Shown here one piece after another: positions 16,486 through 24,667 of a stretch of DNA of 64,000 nt (its first letter is position 1; each line of letters begins with the position of its first letter). The stretch is from Pseudomonas sp. GD04091 (GTDB lineage: Bacteria > Pseudomonadota > Gammaproteobacteria > Pseudomonadales > Pseudomonadaceae), in the NCBI RefSeq assembly GCF_029836165.1, contig NZ_JAOEBG010000007.1, positions 124,001-188,000 on the forward strand. The letters are read 5' to 3'. Both the position numbers and the translations under genes were made by a program. The notes beneath the pieces were generated by a model, which had not been told where the DNA came from, did no database searches, and saw nothing but the letters and a program-made list of their open reading frames with translations.

Positions 16486-17079
16486 TCAGGCGCGTGGCTT
16501 GAGCAACAGCCCGGCGAGCAGCAGGTCCAGCGCGGCCACGCTTTCCGTGAGCCGCGCCTTGGCGTCGTCGGTCTCGGCGATCCAGAAGGCCGCCTCGGCC
16601 AGGCTGCCGTAGATCAGCGAGGCCAGTGCCTGTGGATTGACGGGGGCAACGATCCCCAGACGAATCAAGTTGGCGACCAGCAGCTGCATCGAGTCCACGC
16701 AATAGCGCTGCGCATCCGGCGATGCACCGCCCAGGACTGCGCGGGCGTCGCGCAGGACGATTCGCTGGATGGGCGGTTCCGTAGCCATCTCGAGGTAGGC
16801 GCGGCAGCGCTTGCAGAAGCCCTCCCAGGCATCGTCCGCGGTGTCGGTGATCGCCCGCAGGCGCGCGTCCATTTCCGCATCCAGCTGCTCGACCACCGCC
16901 GCCAACAGCCCCTGCTTGTCGCCGAAGTGGTGGTACAGCGCCCCCCGGGTGAGTTGCACCTGGGCTGTCAGGTCGTCCATCGATGTCTGCGCGTACCCGC
17001 GCTCACTGAACATCTTGCGCGCAATCGCCAGGAGCGTGGCGCGGGTTTCTTCCATTTCGGCACGGGTACGGCGGGCCAT
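16486..17079 (-). CDS. TetR/AcrR-family regulator
   Basis: This is a 197-residue repressor. The N-terminal helix-turn-helix is AQTSMDDLTAQVQLTRGALYHHFGDKQGLL (about 29-58). The ligand domain is the all-helical TetR core and ends in a leucine-rich helix, resembling AcrR-type multidrug regulators. Its nearest exporter is the DHA2 gene, which is convergent. It is oriented in the same direction as the upstream hydrolase/dehydrogenase genes and separated from them by a strong hairpin, so it is probably its own transcript. Confidence 0.85.
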   Translation of the reverse strand: MARRTRAEMEETRATLLAIARKMFSERGYAQTSMDDLTAQVQLTRGALYHHFGDKQGLLAAVVEQLDAEMDARLRAITDTADDAWEGFCKRCRAYLEMATEPPIQRIVLRDARAVLGGASPDAQRYCVDSMQLLVANLIRLGIVAPVNPQALASLIYGSLAEAAFWIAETDDAKARLTESVAALDLLLAGLLLKPRA

Positions 17080-17150
17080 CAGGCATTTCCTTTTTCAGAA
17101 GGGACATGACGGTGAACAACTGCCGCCACTGACGCGATCCGCGCATTTTC

Positions 17151-17184
17151 CGGCGCCGGGCTTGCAGAGACAAGCCCGGCGCCG
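17151..17184. terminator. 14-bp hairpin between hydrolase and tetR-type gene
   Basis: CGGCGCCGGGCTTG (17151-17164) and its exact reverse complement (17171-17184) enclose a 6-base loop. It lies 12 bp after the minus-strand hydrolase stop. There is no long U-tract, so termination is likely but not certain. Confidence 0.6.
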
Positions 17185-17196
17185 TGGAGGGTCGCA

Positions 17197-18207
17197 TCAG
17201 CGCGCGAGCAGCTCGCCGATGGCCCTCTCGATGGCCTGGGTATCCCTGTCGTTCAAGCCTTCACCGGCCACGTGTCCCCAGTCGGACTCGAGCACGCGCA
17301 ATTCGGCCCGGGCGATGCCCCTGGCTTCCAGCTCGGCGTCCTGCACCGGGAAATACAGATCGCTGGACGAGGGCATGATGAGGGTCTGGGCCTTGATCGA
17401 CGCCAGCGCTTTGTCTATGTCGCCCTGGTAACGGGCATTGGCGCTGATGTCGGCGTGCTGGCCGGTCCATAGCTGGGCCAGCAGGTTGTTGGCGTCGCGC
17501 TTGAGGAACCAGCCTTCCCAGAAGTCGATCAGGAAGTCTTCGATCGACGCATAACCCAGCACCCGCTGATCCAGGCGTTCGCGATAGAACGCCTGGGAGA
17601 AGCCCCAGCCTGCGTAGATCCGTGCCGCCACGCGCAGGCCGCGGTGCGGGGGCTGTGCGTAGAACCCTTCCTTGAAGTCAGGGTCGAGCTCGATCGCCGC
17701 GCGCACGCTGTCGAAGAACACATGGAAGTGGCGCGAGGTCCGCGCCGCGCTTTGGAAGGTGAACAACCGTTCGACCTGCTCAGGGTAGGCCGCCGCCCAT
17801 TCGAACGCCTGGGAGCCGCCCAGCGACCAGCCGATTGCCAGGCGGACCCGGCTGATGCCGAACTTTTCGGTCAGCAGGCGGTGTTGCTGGATCACGTTGT
17901 CGTGCACCGTGATGCGCGGGAAGCGATTGCCGTTCTGTGGTGCCGGGGTGTTGCTGGGCGAGCTCGACAGGCCATTGCCGAAGGCGTCGGGCACGATGAT
18001 GAAGTACTTGCTCGGGTCCAGCGCCCGACCTTCGCCAATCAGCCAGGCGGTATCGTCGTGGGTGGCGGCGAACGAGGTCGGGTAGACGATGACGTTGTCC
18101 TTCGCGGCGTTGAGCTTGCCGTAGGTCTGGTAGGCGAGCCTGGCCTGGCGCAGGCAGCGGCCGGACTGCAACTGGATGTCACCAAGTTCGAAGATTTCGT
18201 GGGGCAT
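17197..18207 (-). CDS. Alpha/beta hydrolase of the homoserine O-acetyltransferase (MetX-like) family
   Basis: This is a 336-residue protein. The MetX-type layout shows RLAYQTYGKLNAAKDNVIVYPTSFAATHDD (oxyanion region), the nucleophile elbow IGWSLGGSQAFEW with Ser128, LIMPSSSDLYFPVQDAE with the acid, and ESDWGHVAGEG with the histidine. Real MetX and its homologues share this order, but many relatives are simple hydrolases, and no methionine genes are nearby. It lies 70 bp downstream of a PQQ-dependent dehydrogenase on the same strand, with a hairpin between, which hints at a lactonase or ester-cleaving role on the oxidised product. That last step is inference. Confidence 0.75.
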   Translation of the reverse strand: MPHEIFELGDIQLQSGRCLRQARLAYQTYGKLNAAKDNVIVYPTSFAATHDDTAWLIGEGRALDPSKYFIIVPDAFGNGLSSSPSNTPAPQNGNRFPRITVHDNVIQQHRLLTEKFGISRVRLAIGWSLGGSQAFEWAAAYPEQVERLFTFQSAARTSRHFHVFFDSVRAAIELDPDFKEGFYAQPPHRGLRVAARIYAGWGFSQAFYRERLDQRVLGYASIEDFLIDFWEGWFLKRDANNLLAQLWTGQHADISANARYQGDIDKALASIKAQTLIMPSSSDLYFPVQDAELEARGIARAELRVLESDWGHVAGEGLNDRDTQAIERAIGELLAR

Positions 18208-18248
18208 GGAATGTTCTCTCGGTCGGAGCGAATGACGGTGGGTGAACA

Positions 18249-18268
18249 GGGGCCGGATGGCCGGCCCC
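18249..18268. terminator. Intercistronic hairpin
   Basis: GGGGCCGG (18249-18256) and CCGGCCCC (18261-18268) with a 4-base loop lie in the 70-bp gap between the PQQ dehydrogenase and the hydrolase. It could stabilise the upstream message or reduce readthrough. Confidence 0.5.
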
Positions 18269-18277
18269 CGCGGTCGA

Positions 18278-20632
18278 TCAAGGCAGTCGGTAGGCGATCA
18301 CGTAGTCGCCACGCGTTTTGCCGGGGCCTTGCGCGCCACCTGCGGTGACGACAATGTACTGGCGTCCGGTCCTGCTTCCCTGGTAGCTGATGGGGGTCGC
18401 CTGGCTGCCCACCGGCAAGCGGCTTTTCCACAGCACCTGGCCGGTGCGGCTGTCCATCGCCCGCAGGTAGTAGTCCATGGAGCCCGAAAAGAACACCAGG
18501 CCACCTTGGGTCACCAGCGGCCCGCCCATCGTCGGCATGCCAATCGGCATCGGCAGGCCGGGAACGCCGCCGGGCAGCGGGGTGTCTTCGGTGCTGCCCA
18601 TGGGGACTTGCCAGGCGATCTGTCCCGACTTGAGATCGATGGCGGTCAGGGTGCCGTAGGGAGGGGCGATGCACGGCACGCCGAGCGGCGAGGTGAACAT
18701 GCCGTGGATGACGCCGAACGGCGCGCCGCGTTGCTCGGCATAGTTGCCCGAAGCCCCGGTTGGGTTGTAGCCGGCAGCCAAGGCTTGCTCGTGCTCGATG
18801 AACTGCGCCCAGTGGGCGATGCGGATGTCATTGACCACCAGCAGGCCAGAAGCCTCGTCGATCGCGCCACCGCCCCAGTTGATGCCCCCGTAGTAGCCGG
18901 GGTACATGAGTGTCCGGCGGGTGCTGAGCGGCGTGAAGTCGCCGACGTAGTGCATGCGCTTGAACTGGATGCGGCAATACAGCTGGTCGAGGGCCGTCAT
19001 GCCCCACATGCTCTGCTCGGTCAGTGGCGTATACCCGAGCGATACGCTGGAGTACGGCTGCGCCGGCGCCGGGTGCTGGCCAGGGGGAGCGCCTTCGGCG
19101 CTGACACTGCGCGTCTCGATCGGGAAGACGGGGCGGCCGTCACGCCGGTCGAGGACGAACACCTGGCCGGTCTTGGTCAGCACGATCACGACGGGGGTCG
19201 TGTCGCCATTGCCCGTGGGGAGATCGTGAAGGATGGGCTGCGCGGCCACGTCGTAGTCGTGCAGGTCATGATTGACGGTCCTGAAGTGCCAGCGGTCGAT
19301 ACCGGTCTTCACGTCGATGGCGACCACCGAGGCGTTGTACGTTTCGGACGCCGGCAAGCGATTGGCCCCCCAGAAGTCCGGTGTCTGGTTGCCGGTGGGG
19401 ACGTAGACCAGCCCGAGTTCGGGATCGTATGAGGCCGTTCCCCAGAAGTTCGGGGTCTGGTCCGGATAGGTCTCGCCTGGCGGCAGTGGCTGGCCGCGTT
19501 TCGGCGCGGCGGGGTCCCAGGCCCAGACCAGCTTGCCGCTGCGGACGTCCCAGCCGCGCACCACCCCCGAGGGCTCGCCACTCGCGGCCCAGTCCTGCAT
19601 GCGTGCGCCGGTGACGATCACGTCGGCGGCCACCAGCGGTGCCGAGGTCGGGTAGTAGGAGTCCTTGGCCCGTTCGCTCAAGCCATCGAGCAGGTTCACC
19701 TCGCCCTTCTCGCCGAAGCTGGGGCAGACGGCGCCGCTGTGCGCGTCCAGGGTGATCAGCCGGGCATCGAGGGTCGTGAGCACGATACGCGTGTGGCAAA
19801 GCGTGTTGGCTTGCACCGCGGAGCCGGCAGGTTCGCTCCAGGATGCAAGGCCGCGGCAGCGTTGCCACTCCTTCGACTTCACCTTCGGGTCGAAGGCCCA
19901 TTTCTGCTCGCCGGTTTCGGCATCGACCGCCACCACTTTGCTGTAGGGGGTGCAGACATACAGCATGTCGCCCAGCTTGATTGGCGTTCCCTGGAACGCA
20001 GCCTCGCCGCTGGGGACATCGCCAGTGCGGTACTGCCAGGCCACTTCCAGGTCGGCGACATTCGACGTATCGATCTCGCTCAAGGCGGAATAGCGGCTGC
20101 CACGTACATTCTGGCCATACTGTGGCCAGTCGGGGTTGCCGCTTTCCGCGGTGTCGCTGCTCGACGCCGCGAGCGCGTCCTGGAAACCGGGAAGCGGCGC
20201 GCCGCCAGGGTGAGGATAAAAACCGGCGATCGTGCCGACCACGATCATCGCCAGCAGGGCCGGCAGTGCCAGCCTGCGCACACCGCGCGAGCCGGAGATG
20301 CCCTTGCTGTCCTTGAGCCTCGGGTAGAGTATGGCGACGATGCATGCCACGACCAGGAACATCGAGACGCGCGGTACCCACTGCCAGTAGTCCAGCCCGA
20401 CTTCCCGCCAGGCCCACGCCACACTCAGGACCAGCAGCGCCATGGCAGCGCCGAACGCGTAGCTGCGTTGCCGCCACAGGCCAGTGGCGACTGCCACAAG
20501 CAGCAGCCCCGCCACCAGGTAGAAACCACTGCCACCGAGCAGCACCAGCCAGGTGCCGCCAGCCAGCATCGCCAGGCCGATCAGCGCCAGGCAGGCCCCG
20601 GCCACGCGCATCAACATCCGTGTACCACTCAT
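18278..20632 (-). CDS. Membrane-bound PQQ-dependent dehydrogenase, glucose/quinate/shikimate family
   Basis: This is a 784-residue enzyme. Five hydrophobic helices at about residues 5-140 anchor it in the inner membrane. The rest is an eight-bladed propeller of quinoprotein repeats (DWPQYGQNVRGSRYSALSEI at the start, WGMTALDQLYCRIQF, GGINWGGGAIDEASGLLVVNDI). It oxidises a sugar or polyol in the periplasm and passes electrons to ubiquinone, as Gcd does. The start is ATG 20632: AGGGAG ends nine bases ahead of it, whereas ATG 20653 puts that sequence inside the gene. No pqq biosynthesis genes are nearby. Glucose, quinate or shikimate cannot be separated by eye. Confidence 0.85.
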   Translation of the reverse strand: MSGTRMLMRVAGACLALIGLAMLAGGTWLVLLGGSGFYLVAGLLLVAVATGLWRQRSYAFGAAMALLVLSVAWAWREVGLDYWQWVPRVSMFLVVACIVAILYPRLKDSKGISGSRGVRRLALPALLAMIVVGTIAGFYPHPGGAPLPGFQDALAASSSDTAESGNPDWPQYGQNVRGSRYSALSEIDTSNVADLEVAWQYRTGDVPSGEAAFQGTPIKLGDMLYVCTPYSKVVAVDAETGEQKWAFDPKVKSKEWQRCRGLASWSEPAGSAVQANTLCHTRIVLTTLDARLITLDAHSGAVCPSFGEKGEVNLLDGLSERAKDSYYPTSAPLVAADVIVTGARMQDWAASGEPSGVVRGWDVRSGKLVWAWDPAAPKRGQPLPPGETYPDQTPNFWGTASYDPELGLVYVPTGNQTPDFWGANRLPASETYNASVVAIDVKTGIDRWHFRTVNHDLHDYDVAAQPILHDLPTGNGDTTPVVIVLTKTGQVFVLDRRDGRPVFPIETRSVSAEGAPPGQHPAPAQPYSSVSLGYTPLTEQSMWGMTALDQLYCRIQFKRMHYVGDFTPLSTRRTLMYPGYYGGINWGGGAIDEASGLLVVNDIRIAHWAQFIEHEQALAAGYNPTGASGNYAEQRGAPFGVIHGMFTSPLGVPCIAPPYGTLTAIDLKSGQIAWQVPMGSTEDTPLPGGVPGLPMPIGMPTMGGPLVTQGGLVFFSGSMDYYLRAMDSRTGQVLWKSRLPVGSQATPISYQGSRTGRQYIVVTAGGAQGPGKTRGDYVIAYRLP

Positions 20633-20798
20633 TGCGGCCATCTCCCTAGCCATTCAGAAACCGACACGGGTACATACCGGCCGCCCGTACGGCCCGCCAT
20701 GACAGCGCAGTCAGGTGAAGCACAACCCATTCTTCCCAAGCGGGTGCGACCAAGCCTGCGCCTTGCGCGCGGGAGCGTGATCGTTCAGGGGAGCGAGC

Positions 20799-20822
20799 GC
20801 CCGGGCGTGGAACCGCCCGGGC
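20799..20822. terminator. Hairpin after the DHA1 exporter gene
   Basis: GCCCGGGCG (20799-20807) pairs with CGCCCGGGC (20814-20822), 8 bp past the minus-strand stop. No U-tract follows on that strand. Confidence 0.5.
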
Positions 20823-20829
20823 CTGTCTT

Positions 20830-22050
20830 TCATTTTGCGGCGTTGGCCTGCGCGGACAGGCCTTGCTGCTTCTGCCCGGACATGCCCATGCCCAAGGCCA
20901 GCAGCAGCCCGAGCGCGGCAAGGCCGGCGGCCAGCCACAGCGTGGTGGGCAGGCCGAGGATATCCACGGTCTGCCCACCGGCCCACGAGCCCAGCGAGAT
21001 ACCGACGTTGAATACACCGACATAAAGTGCGGTGGCGACCTCCACGGCCTTCGGCGCGGCTTTCATCATCCAGGTCATCAGACCCACCGACACACCGCCG
21101 TAGGCCAGACCCCAGGCAATCAGCACCACGGCGCCGCCAACTGGCGTGTCGCCGACGGTCAGGAACAGCACAGGCGTCAGCAACAGGCCCAGGGCGATGG
21201 CGGTCAAGGTCAGCGTGGTGCGCAGCGCCGCACTGATGCCGGCCAGGAAATTACCAATGATGCCGGCGATACCGTAGGCGAACAGCAAGGCGCCGATCCA
21301 CTGCGGATCGAAACCTGACACAGACAGCAACAGCGGGCGAACGAAGGTGAATGCCATGAAGTGCCCGGCCACCAGCAACAGGGTCAACAGCAACCCGGCC
21401 TGTACGCCGCGGTTGGCGAACTGCGCGACGAACTGGCGAGCGCTAACCGAACTGTGCACCGGCAGGGACGGAATCACAGCCAGGTGAATCAGCAGAACCA
21501 CGCCACTGAGTATGGCCATGCTGCCAAACGCCCAGCGCCAGCCGGCAAACTCCCCGATCAGTGCTCCCAGCGGCACCCCGAGCACGGAGGCTGCCGCCAC
21601 GCCGCCGAAGATGATCGAGGTGGCCAGGCCGATCGAGTGCCCTGGGACGAGCCGTGCGGCCAGGCCGCCCGCGATGGCCCAGATGCCACCCATGCAGAAA
21701 CCGACCAGCACCCGTGCGGCCAGCATCCAGGCCATGCTCGTGGCCATCGCCGAGGCAACGTTGGCAATCACCAGAAGGCCCAGCAAGCCACACAGAATCC
21801 AGCGCCGGTCGAGGTTGCCGGCGGCAATCACGACCAGCGGCGCGAAGAATGCCGCCAGCAGTGCCGGCAAGGTGATCATCAGGCCTGCGCTACCGGTAGA
21901 GGTGCCCAGTGCCTCGGCGATGGTCGTGAGCAGGCCGACCGGCAGCATTTCAGTCGTTACCACGGAGAACGTGGCAAGCCCTGCGGCTATTACCGCCAGC
22001 CAGGGGTGGCGGGCGGTCGTTGCATTGGCAGCGTTTGCAGATGAGCTCAT
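20830..22050 (-). CDS. MFS transporter, DHA1 family (AraJ/sugar-efflux-like)
   Basis: This is a 406-residue protein with 12 helices; helix 1 includes FSVVTTEMLPVGLLTTIAEAL, the usual start of AraJ/SotB-like exporters (normally T-E-F/M-x-P-V-G). Loop 2-3 reads AAGNLDRRWILCG, and GGIWAIAGGLAARLVP is motif C-like. The start is ATG 22050 (MSSSANAAN). It lies 179 bp downstream of the phosphopantetheinyl transferase on the same strand, with its own palindromic operator between, so it is probably separately regulated. It could export the product of the neighbouring NRPS cluster, but nothing beyond position shows this. Confidence 0.8.
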   Translation of the reverse strand: MSSSANAANATTARHPWLAVIAAGLATFSVVTTEMLPVGLLTTIAEALGTSTGSAGLMITLPALLAAFFAPLVVIAAGNLDRRWILCGLLGLLVIANVASAMATSMAWMLAARVLVGFCMGGIWAIAGGLAARLVPGHSIGLATSIIFGGVAAASVLGVPLGALIGEFAGWRWAFGSMAILSGVVLLIHLAVIPSLPVHSSVSARQFVAQFANRGVQAGLLLTLLLVAGHFMAFTFVRPLLLSVSGFDPQWIGALLFAYGIAGIIGNFLAGISAALRTTLTLTAIALGLLLTPVLFLTVGDTPVGGAVVLIAWGLAYGGVSVGLMTWMMKAAPKAVEVATALYVGVFNVGISLGSWAGGQTVDILGLPTTLWLAAGLAALGLLLALGMGMSGQKQQGLSAQANAAK

Positions 22051-22160
22051 GGTTGCAAATCCCTTGAATGAAAATCGGACGTCGCCGGTACCACGAGGTC
22101 CCCGTGGCGCCACGGATCATTGAAACTTCCCTGCGGCCGTACATGGCCGGCCATGCTTAT

Positions 22161-22179
22161 CATACATTCAGAATGTATG
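22161..22179. promoter_or_regulatory. Perfect 19-bp palindromic operator upstream of the DHA1 exporter
   Basis: CATACATTC-A-GAATGTATG has 9-bp arms around one base, 111 bp upstream of the exporter start. The shape suits a dimeric TetR, MarR or HxlR repressor. No such gene is adjacent; the closest TetR genes are at 16.5 kb and 34.2 kb, and the palindrome found by the latter differs. Confidence 0.65.
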
Positions 22180-22229
22180 AATAAAGAACACTATCATGTG
22201 CCGTTTGCACCGACAATCGGTGCGTGCCG

Positions 22230-22976
22230 TCAACCGCAGGCGTACAGCCGGTTCGAGGCGGTCGACGTGGTCTGTTCGAGCGGGATCATGGTAAACAAGG
22301 TGCCTTCCTGCGTTGCCCAGAAGCCGTGGAAGTCATGGCCATCGGCAAAGCGTTCGCCCAGCCGCTCGGAACGCAGGGCCAAGACGAAGCGGCCCTGGGC
22401 ATCCCAACTCACCAGTTCGGCCTCGCTCATCTCCAGATCGACATGGCACAGCGGAAACAACGCCTTGTACAAGGACTCCTTGGCACTGAAACACAGGTAG
22501 AAGAACTGCAGCGCCTGCAAGCCTTCCATGCGCTCGAAGCGTTGGTGCTCGTCCGGGTGCATCACGTGCGCGGCCATCTCGACCAGCTCGGGGTGCCAGA
22601 CGACCTCCTCGATGTCGATCCCCACGCCGATGAAACAGTCGGCATCGGCCGCGCACGCCAGCGCCAGGCTCCGGTTGTGCGCGATGGATCCGACGGCCCC
22701 CGGTGGAAACAGGGCGTAACGGTACGGCCGCGCGATCGGCAGCCAGTCGTCGAGGAGGCCAAGCGCTGTGAGTGCGGCCGCGGCGCACACCCGGCCACCG
22801 GCGAACTCGCGGCGCCGCAGCGGCAGTGCCTGGCCCAGCCAGCGACTGTCCATGAGCACCGCGTCACACGGCGGCTCGTAGCCGTCGAGGGGCAGGGCGA
22901 ACATCGCCAGACCAGGCAGCGCCTCCTGCCGGAACGGCCACATGGGCGTCGGTTGGGTCACGGGCCGGCAGTTCAC
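22230..22976 (-). CDS. Sfp-type 4'-phosphopantetheinyl transferase
   Basis: This is a 248-residue enzyme that moves phosphopantetheine from CoA to the serine of carrier domains. The signature residues are VGIDIEEV (Asp121, Glu123) and FSAKESLYK (Lys166-Glu167); SIAHNRSLAL matches the P2-type motif, in which SHC/AH-like sequences are usual. The start is GTG 22976: it overlaps the TGA of the upstream dehydrogenase gene (GTGA) and has GAGGAAG just ahead. As last gene of the NRPS operon it presumably activates the two T domains, although Pseudomonas also has a housekeeping PPTase. Confidence 0.85.
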   Translation of the reverse strand: MNCRPVTQPTPMWPFRQEALPGLAMFALPLDGYEPPCDAVLMDSRWLGQALPLRRREFAGGRVCAAAALTALGLLDDWLPIARPYRYALFPPGAVGSIAHNRSLALACAADADCFIGVGIDIEEVVWHPELVEMAAHVMHPDEHQRFERMEGLQALQFFYLCFSAKESLYKALFPLCHVDLEMSEAELVSWDAQGRFVLALRSERLGERFADGHDFHGFWATQEGTLFTMIPLEQTTSTASNRLYACG

Positions 22977-24667
22977 AACAGCTTCCTCTGCTCGGTCACA
23001 CGCAGGCGGGCATGGTAGAACGCAGGCGCGCCATAGGTGACGTTCGCCGCCGCTCCTGTGCTGCCGCCGTGGATGTCGGTGAACACCGCGCATTGGCTGA
23101 TGTAGAAGTTCTTGCTGAAGTTGATCGACAACAGCACGCCCATCTCCTGGGAGACCTGGCGCAGGGCATGCTCCACCCCGGAATCGAGGGTATAGAGGCC
23201 CAGGCCGAGCGCGCCGTGGTGCTGGCCAACCTCGCGCAGCTCGGCGAGCAGGGCGCGCAGGTCGGGCTTCTGAATGATGAACGAAACCGGCCCGCGTATT
23301 TCCCGGGCGTAGTGATCGACGCTGCTGGCAAACCCCTGGCGGACGGCGATCACCGAAGGTGTGACGATGCAGGCCTGTGGATAGTCGGGGTCGCGCACCT
23401 CCTCGGCATGACGCAGCACCCGGGCGAAGCGCGCTGTTTCACAGGCTCGGATTTCGCTCAGGCTCGTCGCTGCCACCAGGGCCCCCAGCAGTTCGCGTGG
23501 GCTGGAGAAGCGCCCGAGCACCTGGTCGATCCGTGCGACCAGGTCGCGTTCGAACTGCTCAACCGGTACCACGCCGTCGACCAGGCCGATGCCCTCGGGC
23601 AGCACATACAAGGTCTGCGGTGACGTGCACAGCTGCGCGGAATAGGAGCACAGGCCAAAGGCCAGGTTGTCGAGCATGCCGTCGTAGTCTGCCGTCGAAT
23701 GCAGGACCACCGCCGTCTGCGCGCTCTGTTGGGTCATGACCTGCGCCTGCCACGCATGCTGACGCAGCCAGCCGCCGAATTCAGCGCCGCCCATGTAGTC
23801 GATCAGGCGCACGTCGGGGTGCAGCGCGGCTTGTCGATAGGCGCCCAGCTCATCGCTGTAGAACAGGTTGACGATATCGTGCGGTACGCCCACCTGCGCG
23901 CATGCGGCCTTGATCGTCTTGATGGTCAGGGCCATCGGCAGCACGGCATTGCCATGGGGGACGACAATTGCCGCGCAGCCCGCCGCGAGGGACGCGAACA
24001 ACCCGGGGTAGGCGCCCCAGGTCGGTACCACTTGGCCCGCGAAGACCAGCGATAGCCCCGTGGGCATGGCCGCGAAGTCCCGTGACAGTGCTTGTCGCTC
24101 TCCTTGCCCCACCACCAGTGGCGCCTCGAACTGGCAGGTCAGCTCGCGAGACACTGCCAGCACACCGGCAACCGACTCCAGCGCGCGAGCCTGGGCATGC
24201 ACGGCATTGGCGTGGAAGCCCATGAACAGGCCATGTCCACTGGTATGCATGCCGACATGGGCGAACAGGAAGGTGTCGGCATGCAACCTTGCGATCACCT
24301 CGCAGAGCAAGGCGCTGCGCAGTTCGACGTCGAGCTGGCGCCACTTGCGCATGGCCTTGTCCGCCTTGCGCGCCAGCACCTCGAAGTCTTCGACCCGGTA
24401 GCTGATGCCCAGGTCGAAGCCGTATGGCGAGCGCTCGGCGCCAGCCCAGCGCGCCTGGCCCCCGGACTGTGGCTCGGGTTCGATGTGCAATGGCGCGCCC
24501 AGCAGACGCTTGAAGCGATAGGCGCCTTGTTCGACCTGTGCGTTGTCGTAGTCGACCATCTCATCGGAATAGGGTTGGTAAGGCTGGCGTGTGCGCGTCG
24601 CTTCGACCGCCTGGCGCAGCATGGCGGCATGCTGCGCCTGCCATGCCTTGAGCTTGCGCGCATTCAT
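22973..24667 (-). CDS. PaaN-like aldehyde dehydrogenase
   Basis: This is a 564-residue aldehyde-dehydrogenase-fold protein related to the PaaN family (phenylacetate-type). The N-terminal segment has PYQPYSDEMVDYDNAQVEQG. The nucleotide fold contains PTWGAYPGLFASLAAGCAAIVVPHGNAVLP, and the catalytic cysteine is Cys347 in SAQLCTSPQTLYV. It overlaps the SDR gene by ATGA and the PPTase by GTGA. In an NRPS operon it may oxidise an aldehyde on the precursor or product; the substrate is unknown. There are no other paa genes here, so phenylacetate breakdown is unlikely. Confidence 0.8.
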   Translation of the reverse strand: MNARKLKAWQAQHAAMLRQAVEATRTRQPYQPYSDEMVDYDNAQVEQGAYRFKRLLGAPLHIEPEPQSGGQARWAGAERSPYGFDLGISYRVEDFEVLARKADKAMRKWRQLDVELRSALLCEVIARLHADTFLFAHVGMHTSGHGLFMGFHANAVHAQARALESVAGVLAVSRELTCQFEAPLVVGQGERQALSRDFAAMPTGLSLVFAGQVVPTWGAYPGLFASLAAGCAAIVVPHGNAVLPMALTIKTIKAACAQVGVPHDIVNLFYSDELGAYRQAALHPDVRLIDYMGGAEFGGWLRQHAWQAQVMTQQSAQTAVVLHSTADYDGMLDNLAFGLCSYSAQLCTSPQTLYVLPEGIGLVDGVVPVEQFERDLVARIDQVLGRFSSPRELLGALVAATSLSEIRACETARFARVLRHAEEVRDPDYPQACIVTPSVIAVRQGFASSVDHYAREIRGPVSFIIQKPDLRALLAELREVGQHHGALGLGLYTLDSGVEHALRQVSQEMGVLLSINFSKNFYISQCAVFTDIHGGSTGAAANVTYGAPAFYHARLRVTEQRKLL

